Below are positions 10,615-20,376 of a stretch of 64,000 nt of DNA, piece by piece (positions within the stretch are counted from its first letter, which is position 1; the number at the start of each line of letters is the position of its first letter). The DNA is taken from the NCBI GenBank assembly GCA_964627605.1, contig CAZVGZ010000008.1, positions 1-64,000 on the forward strand, given 5' to 3'. This DNA is from CAZVGZ01 sp964627605 (GTDB lineage: Bacteria; Latescibacterota; MWCZ01; CAZVGZ01). The notes beneath the pieces were generated by a model that had not been told where the DNA came from, searched no databases, and saw only the letters and a list, made by a program, of their open reading frames with translations. The position numbers and the translations under genes are program-made.

Positions 10615-10718
10615 TTTTGAACCCGCGGCTCGCGAAATTGTACAACTATATCGATCATCGGAGAATACTCAACTTGCCTGAAACATACGCGCAGACCCTG
10701 TCGAATACGCCAAAAAAA

Positions 10719-13700
10719 ATGCTTACACGACTCTTTTTGGTGTTGGCGTGCCTGTCGATGGTTGCTCCCAGCTTTGCGGCAACCGAGCTGGTCCAGATGT
10801 GGGTCGCCGAGACCAACATGGTAATGGAAGGGGCACCGCTGGTAGTCGATCTAAATCGCGACGGTGACGCGGAGATTGTGACGGCTGCGTATCAGGCGAT
10901 AATCGCGATCGACGGAAACGGCAGAGAGCTTTGGCGCTTCAACACAGATGCTCAGTATTCGACATACCCGGCGATTCTTGAACGCGCAGACGCTGCCCCG
11001 CTGCTATATGCAGGCGATAACCGGGGACAGCTCTCGTGTATTGATGGAAGTGGCGAACTGATCTGGCAGGTCAAGACCGGTTCGATTTTCTGCGCGGCAC
11101 CGGCTTTGGCTGACATCGACCAGAACGGCTCGGTTGAAGTTGTTCAGGGCGATAAAAAGGGGGTGCTTCACGTTTTCGACGCACTGACCGGCGATTCCGT
11201 GTGGACCTCACGGCTCGACGGTGAGATAGCGAGTCCGGCTCTCGGTGATTTAGGCGGTGATGGTTCCATAGAGATCGTCGCGACCACAGGTGCTGGAACG
11301 GTGTCCGCCGTGGATGCTTTGGGTTCGTTGGTCTGGCGGTTTGCGATGAGAGGCACCACGCCTGACTGGGCAACATGTTCGCCTGTTATTTTTGGCGACT
11401 CGCACGGAGGTTCGCGTATTGCGGTCGCTTCTGGCGAGGAACGGTTCTACTGCCTCGACAGTGACGGAAGAGTGATGTGGGAGAGAGCGACCAGAGGGTC
11501 GATAGCATCGACTATCAGCGTTGGCGATTTTGACGACGACGGACGGGCGGACATTTTTGCTGTTACTCAACTTGGAACGCTCTACCGGTTTGATGAAGAC
11601 GGACGCACGATCTGGGACATCGACACTCAGGGACGCTGCTTGGCGCCTGGTGCGATAATTGACATCGACGGAGATGAAGTATTCGAATACCTGCTCAACA
11701 CCCAGCAGGGCAACATGCTCGTATTCGACCATCTGGGCGAAATAGTGTACAGCCGTCAGTTCGACAACCGCACCATCAACATGACTGCTGCGTTCGGCGA
11801 CATTATTCTCAGTCGCACAGGCCTGGAGTTTGCCGTCACTGGTGGCGAATCCGGGAAGGTCTTCTGCTTTGCCACATCGGCCCCTGTAGACATTCGGGCG
11901 CAGTGGCGGACCTATCGTGGCGACAACCGGCTAACAGGGGCGTGGTTTGGGCTGTCTCGATCTGATAAGCTACGAATGGTGCCAGAATCCCTCTCGTGGG
12001 ACCGACTGCTAACTGCTGAACCGGTCACTTTCCAGATTTATAACCCACAGGCGGGTGAAGGAGTACTGCGTTCAGACGCTTCGTGTTTGGCACCTGATGG
12101 CTCTCGGTATGCAGCCACGGGGCAGGCCGCAGGGCGGACCGGGCTCCTAGAGTTGCCCATAACCGTCACAGCGCCAGGCGTGTACCATTTCGAATGGTCA
12201 CTTACGAACATCACCGGCGAGGTGTTGACACGAGGCTCACGAGAATTGACACTGCTCCCCTACGCGGCGGATCAGGCGCTCTCGCGTCGAGCGGTATTGG
12301 AACTGAATAACAGTGTTGGAATAGGGCAGCCAGAGGGTGGTCAAAATGAGATTATGAACGCTCTTAGGCAAGAAGCGCTCGAGATTGAGTATGAGGCTGA
12401 TATTTTGGCGAACCTCCAGACCGCTGCGCCTGGAGCGAGACCAGAATTTTTGGATCAGTTGCATCAACGGACCGCTAGGCTGAACGACCGTGCAAGACGT
12501 GCGTTTCTGCTTGCCAAGATCGCAGAATCGGTACAATCTGCCGAATTGAACTCTCCCATCGCTCTATTCGAAGGGTTGATGTGGGAGAATCGCGATGTCG
12601 ATTCGCAGCTTCCATCAACCATCGAGACACCTCTGCTGATTGAGCGGCGCTGCGTGGTGGGCGAGTACGAACCGGTGTCCATCAAACTGCTCAATGTCAC
12701 GCTTGACACGGTAATGGTGGTGGCAGATATCGATGTTGGACAGAACGGGCCAGTGGTCGAGACTTTCGAGGTGAGAGCGGTGCCGACATTTCTAGGCGAG
12801 GTGGCCTGGGACCCGATGGCGCCGCTGAACAATCGTTCAATTGCAGTGCCTCCGCTGGCGACGCGAGAGGTTTTTGTGGACATCGACCTTGCTGCAATAC
12901 CGCCTGGCAGGCACAGTGTGACTGTGTCGGTGAATGTAGGTGCGTTGAGAAGTTCGGTGGAAATCGCTCTCGATGTGTTGGCGTTCGAGATGGCGGGTTT
13001 CGGGGCGATGCAGATGTGCAACTGGGCCAAATACGAAGGCGATGCGGTGACCGACCTTCTGGCTCATGGAAACAACGTCTTCATCACCAATCTGCCTCCC
13101 GCCACGGTTGTCGAGGGCGATTCGGCGACGTTTGAGATTGATATTGACAAACTCGAACAGTTCTTGGGTCAACTGGCTGGCCACGAGGTTTTTCTGCTGA
13201 TGTCAGGTATACCAGCGCTCGGTGTGGAGATGGAGAGCGGGGCGTACGTATCGCGGCTCGCAGTGTATCTCGGAAAGCTTTTTGATGTACTCGAAACGAA
13301 CAGCATCACAGATGATCGTGTCGCGCTCTATCCCCACGATGAACCCGGCGGACACGGTTGGGACACGGTGAACCACTACATCGCCTTTGCGCGCCAAGGA
13401 CTCAAAGCGCGACCAGGGCTCAAATTCTACGTAAACGGCGGTGGCGATCTACCGATGTTCGAAGCGCTTGGTGAAGTAGCTTCAGTGTGGAGCCCAAGTT
13501 ACTATATGCTTCCAGAAGACACGCCTGAGATGAGATACCTTCGAAACAGCGGGAAGACGCTCTGGTCGTACGATTGCGGCTTCAGCTACGCCCGGCCTAC
13601 TGGTGCTAACACAAAGACTATCAACGTCGCTGGGCAGTACCGTATGGCGGCACCATTCGGTTTCAGTTTTGGTGCCACCGGGATCGGATACTGGTGCTAC

Positions 13701-14054
13701 AACCACGGTCCGTCAATGTGGGACCCAATTCGCTCGGAATATCCGCTCGTCTACGCCAACGACGACGGGACGCACACGACTTCCCGCAGATGGAAGGCGG
13801 TGCGTGAGGGTATGGAAGACGCGCGCATCCTCATAGCGTTGCGCGACAAACTGTCCGATCAGACGATTGGTGCGCTCGCTCGAACGCGCATCAGCCATCT
13901 GCTGGACGAATCGCTGCCGGTTTTTGCCAGACAGTCGCTTGAAGACGTGAGGATAGGTGCTGCTAGGTACGTACTCGACGCAACAAACAACGACGCCGCA
14001 GTCGAGTCGTTCCGATCCGAGTTGCTAGACTGTGTTGAGTCGCTTGTCAGATAG
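10719..14054 (+). CDS. secreted PQQ/FG-GAP-type propeller fused to GH123-like domain
   Basis: The start at 10719 gives a clean signal peptide (MLTRLFLVLACLSMVAPSFAA); a longer frame opens upstream at a TTG but adds only unlikely residues. Residues ~25-420 form a beta-propeller with repeated blades of the type DLNRDGDAEIV and FDDDGRADIF. A beta-sandwich and helical linker follow. From ~750 the protein looks like GH123/DUF4091: YPHDEPGGHG supplies an Asp874-Glu875 pair matching the catalytic DE of GH123 beta-N-acetylgalactosaminidases, and EGMEDARILIALRDKL is the usual C-terminal signature. It is probably periplasmic or exported and binds and cleaves glycans. Substrate is inferred only from family. 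It lacks an NPFN tail, unlike the cargo proteins at the left end. Confidence 0.75.
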   Translation: MLTRLFLVLACLSMVAPSFAATELVQMWVAETNMVMEGAPLVVDLNRDGDAEIVTAAYQAIIAIDGNGRELWRFNTDAQYSTYPAILERADAAPLLYAGDNRGQLSCIDGSGELIWQVKTGSIFCAAPALADIDQNGSVEVVQGDKKGVLHVFDALTGDSVWTSRLDGEIASPALGDLGGDGSIEIVATTGAGTVSAVDALGSLVWRFAMRGTTPDWATCSPVIFGDSHGGSRIAVASGEERFYCLDSDGRVMWERATRGSIASTISVGDFDDDGRADIFAVTQLGTLYRFDEDGRTIWDIDTQGRCLAPGAIIDIDGDEVFEYLLNTQQGNMLVFDHLGEIVYSRQFDNRTINMTAAFGDIILSRTGLEFAVTGGESGKVFCFATSAPVDIRAQWRTYRGDNRLTGAWFGLSRSDKLRMVPESLSWDRLLTAEPVTFQIYNPQAGEGVLRSDASCLAPDGSRYAATGQAAGRTGLLELPITVTAPGVYHFEWSLTNITGEVLTRGSRELTLLPYAADQALSRRAVLELNNSVGIGQPEGGQNEIMNALRQEALEIEYEADILANLQTAAPGARPEFLDQLHQRTARLNDRARRAFLLAKIAESVQSAELNSPIALFEGLMWENRDVDSQLPSTIETPLLIERRCVVGEYEPVSIKLLNVTLDTVMVVADIDVGQNGPVVETFEVRAVPTFLGEVAWDPMAPLNNRSIAVPPLATREVFVDIDLAAIPPGRHSVTVSVNVGALRSSVEIALDVLAFEMAGFGAMQMCNWAKYEGDAVTDLLAHGNNVFITNLPPATVVEGDSATFEIDIDKLEQFLGQLAGHEVFLLMSGIPALGVEMESGAYVSRLAVYLGKLFDVLETNSITDDRVALYPHDEPGGHGWDTVNHYIAFARQGLKARPGLKFYVNGGGDLPMFEALGEVASVWSPSYYMLPEDTPEMRYLRNSGKTLWSYDCGFSYARPTGANTKTINVAGQYRMAAPFGFSFGATGIGYWCYNHGPSMWDPIRSEYPLVYANDDGTHTTSRRWKAVREGMEDARILIALRDKLSDQTIGALARTRISHLLDESLPVFARQSLEDVRIGAARYVLDATNNDAAVESFRSELLDCVESLVR

Positions 14055-14337
14055 CGCCGTTGTCGAATCTCGTTCCGTCAGCCAACCGTGAAAGGTGGTA
14101 TACTGCGGGCCAGAGGGCGCACCGATCCCGAAAAGTAATCGCTGGTGCTTTGGCTTGATGCCCTAGATGTTGCATTGGAATTGAGCCAAGGCTGAGAGAG
14201 CGAGTTTCAAAAAAGCGGGTGACGATAGCACAGCCCCTCTTAGATGTTTGGTGTCATTGTGTGCCGATTGAGTCGCGGTGCTGGCGACATTTCGTGTGAC
14301 GCATATTCACTGACTATTTTAGGCTCTTTTCACACTC

Positions 14338-14889
14338 TTGCAGCACAAAGAGCAACACCCCCGAAACTTCCCTGAGAAGTACGGCAACGATTTCGCCGGA
14401 GTCGGTATATCCCCATCGCCTGACGACCGTCCTCGAAGCGGAGTCGATGAATGGAGTGCTGTATGGGACGACATCGGCGAAATGGCGCTTGGCGAAGTGA
14501 AAGATTTCCCCCTGAAACGTTGGGAAGATTTCGACAGGCTGAACATCCCAAACCACATGGACCCCAAAAGGTGGCGCAACCTTGAGGGTGCCCGCGAACG
14601 AGCGGGAGACAGGTTTCTGTTCGCCAATGGCATTTCGATCTATGAGCGCGTCCATTTCATACGGAGTCTTGAGAACACCTGGACCGACATCTACGAAGCG
14701 CCTGAAAGGCTGTGTGAGCTTATCGAACTGCTCTCTCTACGTTTCGCAAGCCGCATAGCCTTCCACTGCCCTGTGGACATTCAGCAGACCATGGTGTACG
14801 GCAGCTTCGACCAGATCCGGGAGTACTGTCGGGAGCTGGTTGGGCTGGCGGGCCTCTGGATTAAGAGAGTTGATCTGCATCGAATATAG
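14338..14889 (+). pseudogene. truncated URO-D-like (cobamide methyltransferase-type) gene
   Basis: The open frame starts inside a domain (no ATG; TTG at best) and reads as a URO-D-superfamily protein of the type used in methyl transfer. Recognisable pieces are PEKYGNDFAGVG, DEWSAVWDDIG, RFLFANGISIYERVHFIRS and, near the end, HCPVDIQQTMVYGSFDQIREYCRELV. The segment linking the middle to this C-terminal part is missing, so there is an internal deletion around 14740-14760. The N-terminus and extreme C-terminus are also lost. Intact relatives are about 340 residues; this is 183. In-frame stops lie just upstream at 14311 and 14320. It directly precedes the CoA-transferase gene. Confidence 0.75.
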
Positions 14890-14942
14890 TGGACGGGAAC
14901 TGCACCGTCTGTAGGCGATTTTGATTGATTAGGAGGGTATCT

Positions 14943-16133
14943 ATGAACGGACCGTTAACAGGAGTAAAAGTGCTCGATCTGACCCGGTTTATCGCCGGGC
15001 CACACTGCGGTATGATTTTAGGCGACCTTGGCGCGGATGTGGTAAAGATCGAAAAACCAGGCGTGGGAGAAGAGACGCGTGTGCTGCCTCCGCATGTCGG
15101 AGGTGAGAGCCTGTTTACTATGATTTTCAATCGTAATAAGCAAGGCATGACACTCGATTTCCGCAATCCACGCGGTCAAGAAATACTTAGAGACTTAGCA
15201 GTCGGCGCAGACGTGATACTGGAGAATTTCAGGCCAGGCGTCATGGAGAAGATGGGGTGTGGGTGGCAGACGCTCCACGAGATCAATCCAAGATTGATAA
15301 TGGTCCGAATTTCTGGATTCGGGCAGGATGGCCCCTATGCGCAGCGCCCCTGTTTTGACATTATAGCCCAGTCGATGAGCGGTTTGGCGGACCTGACCGG
15401 TCAGGCAGACGGTCCTCCGACGATGATTGGCACCTTCGCAGTGGACTACACAGCAGGTCTGTACGCTGTAATCGGCACACAGGCGGCGCTGCGGGCGAGG
15501 GACGGTACCGGGCGAGGCCAACTCGTTGATATCTCGCTGCTGGACAGCGCTATCTCGCTGCTGTTAACCGCAATACCCGAACAGTCGCTTTTGGGAAACA
15601 CGCGGACCCGCGCCGGCAACCGGGACAAATATATGGCGCCTTCCAATGTGTTCCAAACAGGCGACGACAGGTGGGTGTTTATTGTTGCAGGCAGTGACAA
15701 CCACTTTTCGCGGTTTGTCGAAGAGGCAAATCTAACCCATGTTCTGGATGACCCCGATCTCGCCACCGGTAAGGCGCGAAAGAATAACATCTCCAAAGCC
15801 GAAGCGGTGGTCGCCGACTGGGTTCGCCAACGGACCGCAGCCCATGTTGTGGATGCGATGGAACACGCTGGGGTACCGTGCGCCAAGATCGCAACGATTG
15901 ATGAGGTTGTTGACAATCCACAGCTTAGACACCGTGGTCAGATTGTCGAGGTCGAACACCCCAACGCCGGTACTGTTCCGATGCAGGGCATGGTAGTTAA
16001 GCTATCTGACACCCCTGGTGAGATCAGACTACCGCCGCCGTCGATCAGCGAACACACAGAACAGATTCTAAACGAGTGGCTCGGAATGAATGACAGCGAC
16101 GTCGCTCAACTTAGGGACGATGGGGTCGTCTAA
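14943..16133 (+). CDS. family III (CaiB/BaiF-type) CoA-transferase
   Basis: The protein transfers CoA between carboxylic acids as an interlocked dimer. It begins GPLTGVKVLDLTRFIAGPHCGMILGDLGADVVKIEKPG, here cited only as the LTRFIAGP and LGADVVKIE motifs. DVILENFRPGVMEK and the ISGFGQDGPYA loop follow, as expected. The 396-residue length is normal. A perfect AGGAGGG six bases before the ATG at 14943 fixes the start. The catalytic Asp of the family lies in the downstream part of this N-terminal domain (the CFDIIAQSMSG segment is a good candidate). The substrate cannot be read from sequence. Its neighbours are a decayed URO-D gene upstream and convergent glycosidase genes downstream. Confidence 0.9.
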   Translation: MNGPLTGVKVLDLTRFIAGPHCGMILGDLGADVVKIEKPGVGEETRVLPPHVGGESLFTMIFNRNKQGMTLDFRNPRGQEILRDLAVGADVILENFRPGVMEKMGCGWQTLHEINPRLIMVRISGFGQDGPYAQRPCFDIIAQSMSGLADLTGQADGPPTMIGTFAVDYTAGLYAVIGTQAALRARDGTGRGQLVDISLLDSAISLLLTAIPEQSLLGNTRTRAGNRDKYMAPSNVFQTGDDRWVFIVAGSDNHFSRFVEEANLTHVLDDPDLATGKARKNNISKAEAVVADWVRQRTAAHVVDAMEHAGVPCAKIATIDEVVDNPQLRHRGQIVEVEHPNAGTVPMQGMVVKLSDTPGEIRLPPPSISEHTEQILNEWLGMNDSDVAQLRDDGVV

Positions 16134-16343
16134 AATAGAGGGTGATGAATTGATCTGTTGCCCTGTTCTAGGCACTGCTTGCAGGCGGTCTGGTGAGCTG
16201 ATCGGACACCTGGCGTGTTTCGGAAAAGAGAGGCAAAAGTGTCTCGTGAAGCCGTGACTAACGCTCGACGGCGCGACTGTGTGCGACGTCTCTTGGAGTC
16301 AAATCGTTGGCCTATCGCAGAAGGTGGTCCGGTGAATCGCGCT

Positions 16344-17330
16344 CTACCCAATCGACCAACGGAGTACGCCCATGTGATACCGCTGGTGGGCATCGGCTCC
16401 ACTTGTGTAGTAGGCCGTGATTATGGTGCCGTCATCAGCCTGTACGCTGGCGGGATAGCCCAGATCAGTGGTTTGCGGAAGATCGACCAAAACCTGGGTG
16501 CCCTTCCATGAGGTTCCACCGTCATCACTTTCACGTACCGCAACAGCGTGGAGGCCTCTATTCCTGATCCCAAACGACAGAAGAAGACGTCCATCGGACA
16601 GCACGGTAAGGTGTCCTGGATGCTGGCCTGGAAGCGAGAACGGTCCCCGGTTCTCCCATGTTGCACCGTGATCTTGCGAGCGGTACAGCTCTATATGACC
16701 GTCTCCGTTGGTCCGCACCGCTGCTAGTAGCGTACTGTCGGGTAGCGTCACCGGCGCGGTTTCGTTGGAGTCGGTGGCGGCAATTATGCCCCTCTGGGCC
16801 CAGTTTCGCCCGTCGTCGGTACTGACGTAGAACAGGGAGCAGACCTGATTCGGCGGCGCCCATCCGTAGACGCTGACCCCCAGGTTCCCATCGCCCAACT
16901 GAATCACATCGCCAAAAGGTATGATGGTCTCAGGGCCGTCAGTCGGCAGAGCGATGGACTCATCATGCGTCCAGTTCGCCCCATCGGCGTCGGAACGACA
17001 CACCCACATCGGGAGAACCTGTCCGTCGTGCGGGCTTGAGTAGTCTCCGACGACATTGCGTTTTGTCCATCCAGATGCCAACACCACAAGCGAGCCGTCG
17101 CGCGCCAAACCGGCGGCGACGTTCATCCGGTTGGTGGTCGATTCATGCTCAGCAGCGACCCCGGCCAGCTTCCAGAACTTGCCGTCATCGTCACTGCGCC
17201 AGCACTCTACGTCGCCTTCCCAACCGCCATGCGTCGGCTGGTTGAATATCGCCGCGAATATCTTTCCGTCATCCGCACGCGACAGGTTCGGCCACGCGCA
17301 GACATTGTCAATCGCTACATATCGTTCCAT
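16344..17330 (-). CDS. BNR/Asp-box sialidase-like protein
   Basis: The 328-residue protein is a six-bladed propeller with at least four Asp-box motifs (SDDDGKFW, STDDGRNW, SQDHGATW, SDDGGTSW). This is the arrangement of GH33 sialidases and related BNR proteins. I do not see the FRIP motif that supplies the first catalytic arginine in true sialidases, so cleavage of sialic acid is unproven. It has no signal peptide. AAGGAG nine bases before ATG supports the start. It lies 99 bases behind the GH116 gene on the same strand, so the two are probably cotranscribed and may act on the same glycan. Confidence 0.75.
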   Translation of the reverse strand: MERYVAIDNVCAWPNLSRADDGKIFAAIFNQPTHGGWEGDVECWRSDDDGKFWKLAGVAAEHESTTNRMNVAAGLARDGSLVVLASGWTKRNVVGDYSSPHDGQVLPMWVCRSDADGANWTHDESIALPTDGPETIIPFGDVIQLGDGNLGVSVYGWAPPNQVCSLFYVSTDDGRNWAQRGIIAATDSNETAPVTLPDSTLLAAVRTNGDGHIELYRSQDHGATWENRGPFSLPGQHPGHLTVLSDGRLLLSFGIRNRGLHAVAVRESDDGGTSWKGTQVLVDLPQTTDLGYPASVQADDGTIITAYYTSGADAHQRYHMGVLRWSIG

Positions 17331-17429
17331 CTGTCGTCATCTCCTTCAATTTGAGTTGAAAGCTTGGCCCGGTTAGGCACCTCGGAAGAATCGCACGGCC
17401 ATCGATTCCGGGCAAGTGGAAAGGTGTGG

Positions 17430-20066
17430 TCATCCCGTCACCACCAACTTCTCGCCGGTGGGAACGGTGAGTCCGGCGGCGAATTTGAAGGTGAGGGAGG
17501 TGTCGGTGGCGTCGGTGGCGCAGCGGACGGTTTTGTCGGCGCAGGTTACTTCGACATTGTCGAAGCGTTGGGAGAGACGGTCCAGGGTTAGCTGCTTGAG
17601 GTAGAGGGTGCCGTTGGCGACTGATATGGTGGCTTCGAGCGAGTCCTGGCCCAGTTTCTGCGCAAAACTGCCCCACGCTTCTGAGGCGACCCACGGCGCA
17701 CGGAAGTTGTCGGGATTGAGGCGCGGTCCGAATGAGATTGTGCCTTTTGAGGTGTCGAGGCGGTAGCCTGCCGCCGCTTCGAGCACAGACCAGCTTGCCA
17801 TCGCTCGTGCGTAGTGATCGCCGCATTCGACCTCGTTCCACGGGTTGCGGCGGGCACCGTCGTACCGCTCGCGAAGTCCATCGACGATTCGTACCGCCAG
17901 ATCATCCATCCCCTCCCAGAGCATGTGTGCGGCGACCTGATATTCGACGCCTGTCCATATCTCATCGGAGTAGATTATCGGCGTCTCAGGGCGACCGCCG
18001 TGGGGCCAGGTGCAGTTTAGAAGTCCTTGATCCCAGTCATCCGCGTAGATGCGGGGTTGCTGTACATGCCCCTCAAAATCGGTACGCCAGTTGTAGTCGA
18101 ATACCGACCTCAGTGCGGTGCGAACATGCTCTTGAGGCAGGATGTAGCCCAGGTCGAGGATGTGTGCCCACCACTGCCCCAGAAGCTGATCGGACAGACA
18201 GCCTATGCCGTACTGATGTTCGTATACAGTCTCCTCATCGTAGGTCTGAATGTAGTACTCGCCGTTAAATAGCTCCTCATCCAGTTTTACAGTTCCGGTG
18301 TCAAAGCGTCGGCGGCACTCCTCTGCCACATCTGGATCATCAAGCAGCAGCGCCATCTCCTCCATCGCTCGCAGCGCCGCTAAGTATAGACCACTGGTAA
18401 AGCTGTTGTGGCCGTGAAGGTCGATGTCGTAGGTGTTGTGCTGGTTGCCGTCCATGATGCCGTCGCCGTCTTGATCCCATCGCTGCCAGATGAACTCCAT
18501 CGCCTGCTTGAGTGGTGCCCAGTGCTCTCCTAACCACTCGTGGTCGCCGGACGCACGAAACTCTCGGTACGACTTGAGGATAGTGCCAGCCTGTCCGTCG
18601 GCGGCCTCCATGTCTTTGCGCGGGAGGTAGACTGGCAGCGGAGTGCGGAATATCACTTTGCCCTCGGAGTCAAGCTGCACGCCGAGATCAGTGGCGCGCA
18701 TTGTCCGCTCAAGGTCGGGGAAAAGCCTCGCCAACACCTGTTCGTAGTTCCACACATGAGTGCAGTTCATGGGGCAGCAGCCGCCGAACGTCGTTCCGTG
18801 GGAGGTGCTGGCTCCGTGGCAACCTTCGAACCCGTGGACGACACCGTCTTCGGTCCAGAGCACTGTGGGGCTGCGGATAATGGAAGTCTGAGAGACGGCG
18901 GCGTCGATGAGACGATGGGGAAGTGTGGTGTCGTAAGCCGTTTGGCGAAACATCTCGGTCTGACGGATCAGCCGCTCGATATTGCCGCCCATGTACTCTG
19001 CCAAATGCAGTGCGCTGGAGAACCAGTTAGAGTACTGGTGCCCCAGGTGGAACCTGCTCTTTTCGTCATCAATACCGAACCATTTCTGGTCCCAGTTGAC
19101 GTAATGGTTGGGGAAATGCCATGTGATTAGGAATGTCAACTCTTTGGTTTCTTTCGCCTGTAGCCAAAATGGTGCCGCCAGCGCGCCGTTCCAGGTTTGA
19201 CCGCCAGGGCTTGGGGTTGAGTCAGTGAGGTTGTCCAGATGTCCATCGCTGGAAAAGTCCGCCCAGAACCGATCGACGTCATCCCACTGGGTAAGGTATG
19301 TGGCGTCGTTCTCTAATACCGCAACGCACATCGAACCGAAACCAGGAGCGTCTTCATCGAGGCGACTGGATGTCATGTGGACTGCGGTCATCTCCTCAAC
19401 CTGCACCAAGTGATTCGAGTTTCCTCCATATTTGCCGCACCCAACGCCGACTATCGGGGCCAACCCATCCCACCCTACAATGTTTTGCAGCGTTGCGGCG
19501 AGTGTGACCTCCACCGGGCCGTCAGTGGGATTTTCCACACCAAAAGTGCATACGATACCAGGTAGGCCGCTGTCTTTGCTGTTTAGCGGTTCGAACGGGC
19601 TAAACGCCCTCATTCTTACTGAGACCGGGATCGACGGGTCGTCGTAGATGATCTCTGCCACCGGATATTCGCCGACAAACTGCGTGGATTCTACTCCAGG
19701 CAGTTTGTTGAGAAGCTCCCTCGCGCCCTCTGGAATAAGGTGGTCGCTGACCGATTTGACAGGCTCATAGCTGGAATCATCGTAGAGCGCGTCGCTCATC
19801 AATACTCGGTTCACACGATGATGGCCAGTGCGGTCTCTTACAGAAATGGCAAAAAAACTGTGGGGGACATAGGCGTTGTGGTTGGCCTGATTTACTATCT
19901 GCCACTGCCTCCAACCGCCATCCCCGCACAGCGCTATCTGTCCCGCGCCAATACCGCCTAATGGCATGGCAAGACATCTCTGCGCCGCACCCGCGTATAG
20001 GCTTCCCCCGGTGTTTGAGCCGTGTTCGTCCGGCTTAACCGTGGCGTCGTCTACGGTTTCTGACAT
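17430..20066 (-). CDS. GH116 beta-glucosidase / glucosylceramidase-like enzyme
   Basis: GH116 includes the mammalian non-lysosomal glucosylceramidase GBA2 and bacterial beta-glucosidases. The N-terminal beta-sandwich starts with the family's PLGGIGAGQ motif. The (alpha/alpha)6 catalytic domain shows HGFEGCHG (likely holding the nucleophile Glu), GGCCPMNCTHVWNYEQ, and HNTYDIDLHGHNSF (likely acid/base Asp). SDEIWTGVEY and RNPWNEVECGDHYARAMASW complete the signature. The 878-residue length is normal. No signal peptide is visible. A GGAGG eight bases before ATG supports the start. The BNR sialidase-like gene lies downstream in the same direction. Confidence 0.9.
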   Translation of the reverse strand: MSETVDDATVKPDEHGSNTGGSLYAGAAQRCLAMPLGGIGAGQIALCGDGGWRQWQIVNQANHNAYVPHSFFAISVRDRTGHHRVNRVLMSDALYDDSSYEPVKSVSDHLIPEGARELLNKLPGVESTQFVGEYPVAEIIYDDPSIPVSVRMRAFSPFEPLNSKDSGLPGIVCTFGVENPTDGPVEVTLAATLQNIVGWDGLAPIVGVGCGKYGGNSNHLVQVEEMTAVHMTSSRLDEDAPGFGSMCVAVLENDATYLTQWDDVDRFWADFSSDGHLDNLTDSTPSPGGQTWNGALAAPFWLQAKETKELTFLITWHFPNHYVNWDQKWFGIDDEKSRFHLGHQYSNWFSSALHLAEYMGGNIERLIRQTEMFRQTAYDTTLPHRLIDAAVSQTSIIRSPTVLWTEDGVVHGFEGCHGASTSHGTTFGGCCPMNCTHVWNYEQVLARLFPDLERTMRATDLGVQLDSEGKVIFRTPLPVYLPRKDMEAADGQAGTILKSYREFRASGDHEWLGEHWAPLKQAMEFIWQRWDQDGDGIMDGNQHNTYDIDLHGHNSFTSGLYLAALRAMEEMALLLDDPDVAEECRRRFDTGTVKLDEELFNGEYYIQTYDEETVYEHQYGIGCLSDQLLGQWWAHILDLGYILPQEHVRTALRSVFDYNWRTDFEGHVQQPRIYADDWDQGLLNCTWPHGGRPETPIIYSDEIWTGVEYQVAAHMLWEGMDDLAVRIVDGLRERYDGARRNPWNEVECGDHYARAMASWSVLEAAAGYRLDTSKGTISFGPRLNPDNFRAPWVASEAWGSFAQKLGQDSLEATISVANGTLYLKQLTLDRLSQRFDNVEVTCADKTVRCATDATDTSLTFKFAAGLTVPTGEKLVVTG

Positions 20067-20151
20067 AGCGTTCCTCCAAGAATGGCGTTTTTGATTTCAC
20101 AGAGTAGGTACTGACCGATTCATCCCGTTTCAAAGCGACGACAACAGGATT

Positions 20152-20370
20152 ATGACGGTGTTTCTGGAGTACAGCGATGAGATAGTCACTGTCAACGATA
20201 TGCTCCACACCAAGACGGCTGACGGCTGGCAGTTTGAGGTTGGCTCCTACAACAAACTCAGACTGAGCGCCGACGGACTAGTCGCGACTCTCAAAGTTGC
20301 CGATCTATTAATAGAGACCGTTCAGCAAGAAAGCGGATTCGTGGTCATCGCCGCTCACAAACCTGCATGA
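20152..20370 (+). CDS. hypothetical 72-residue protein or C-terminal remnant
   Basis: The sequence has protein-like composition, with alternating hydrophobic strands (TVFLEYSDEIVTV, LSADGLVATLKVADLL). No family is recognised and the ribosome site is poor. The same frame is open upstream to about 20095 without a start, so this may be the tail of a lost longer gene. It lies between two minus-strand genes, which is another reason for caution. Confidence 0.35.
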   Translation: MTVFLEYSDEIVTVNDMLHTKTADGWQFEVGSYNKLRLSADGLVATLKVADLLIETVQQESGFVVIAAHKPA

Positions 20371-20376
20371 TCGCCT

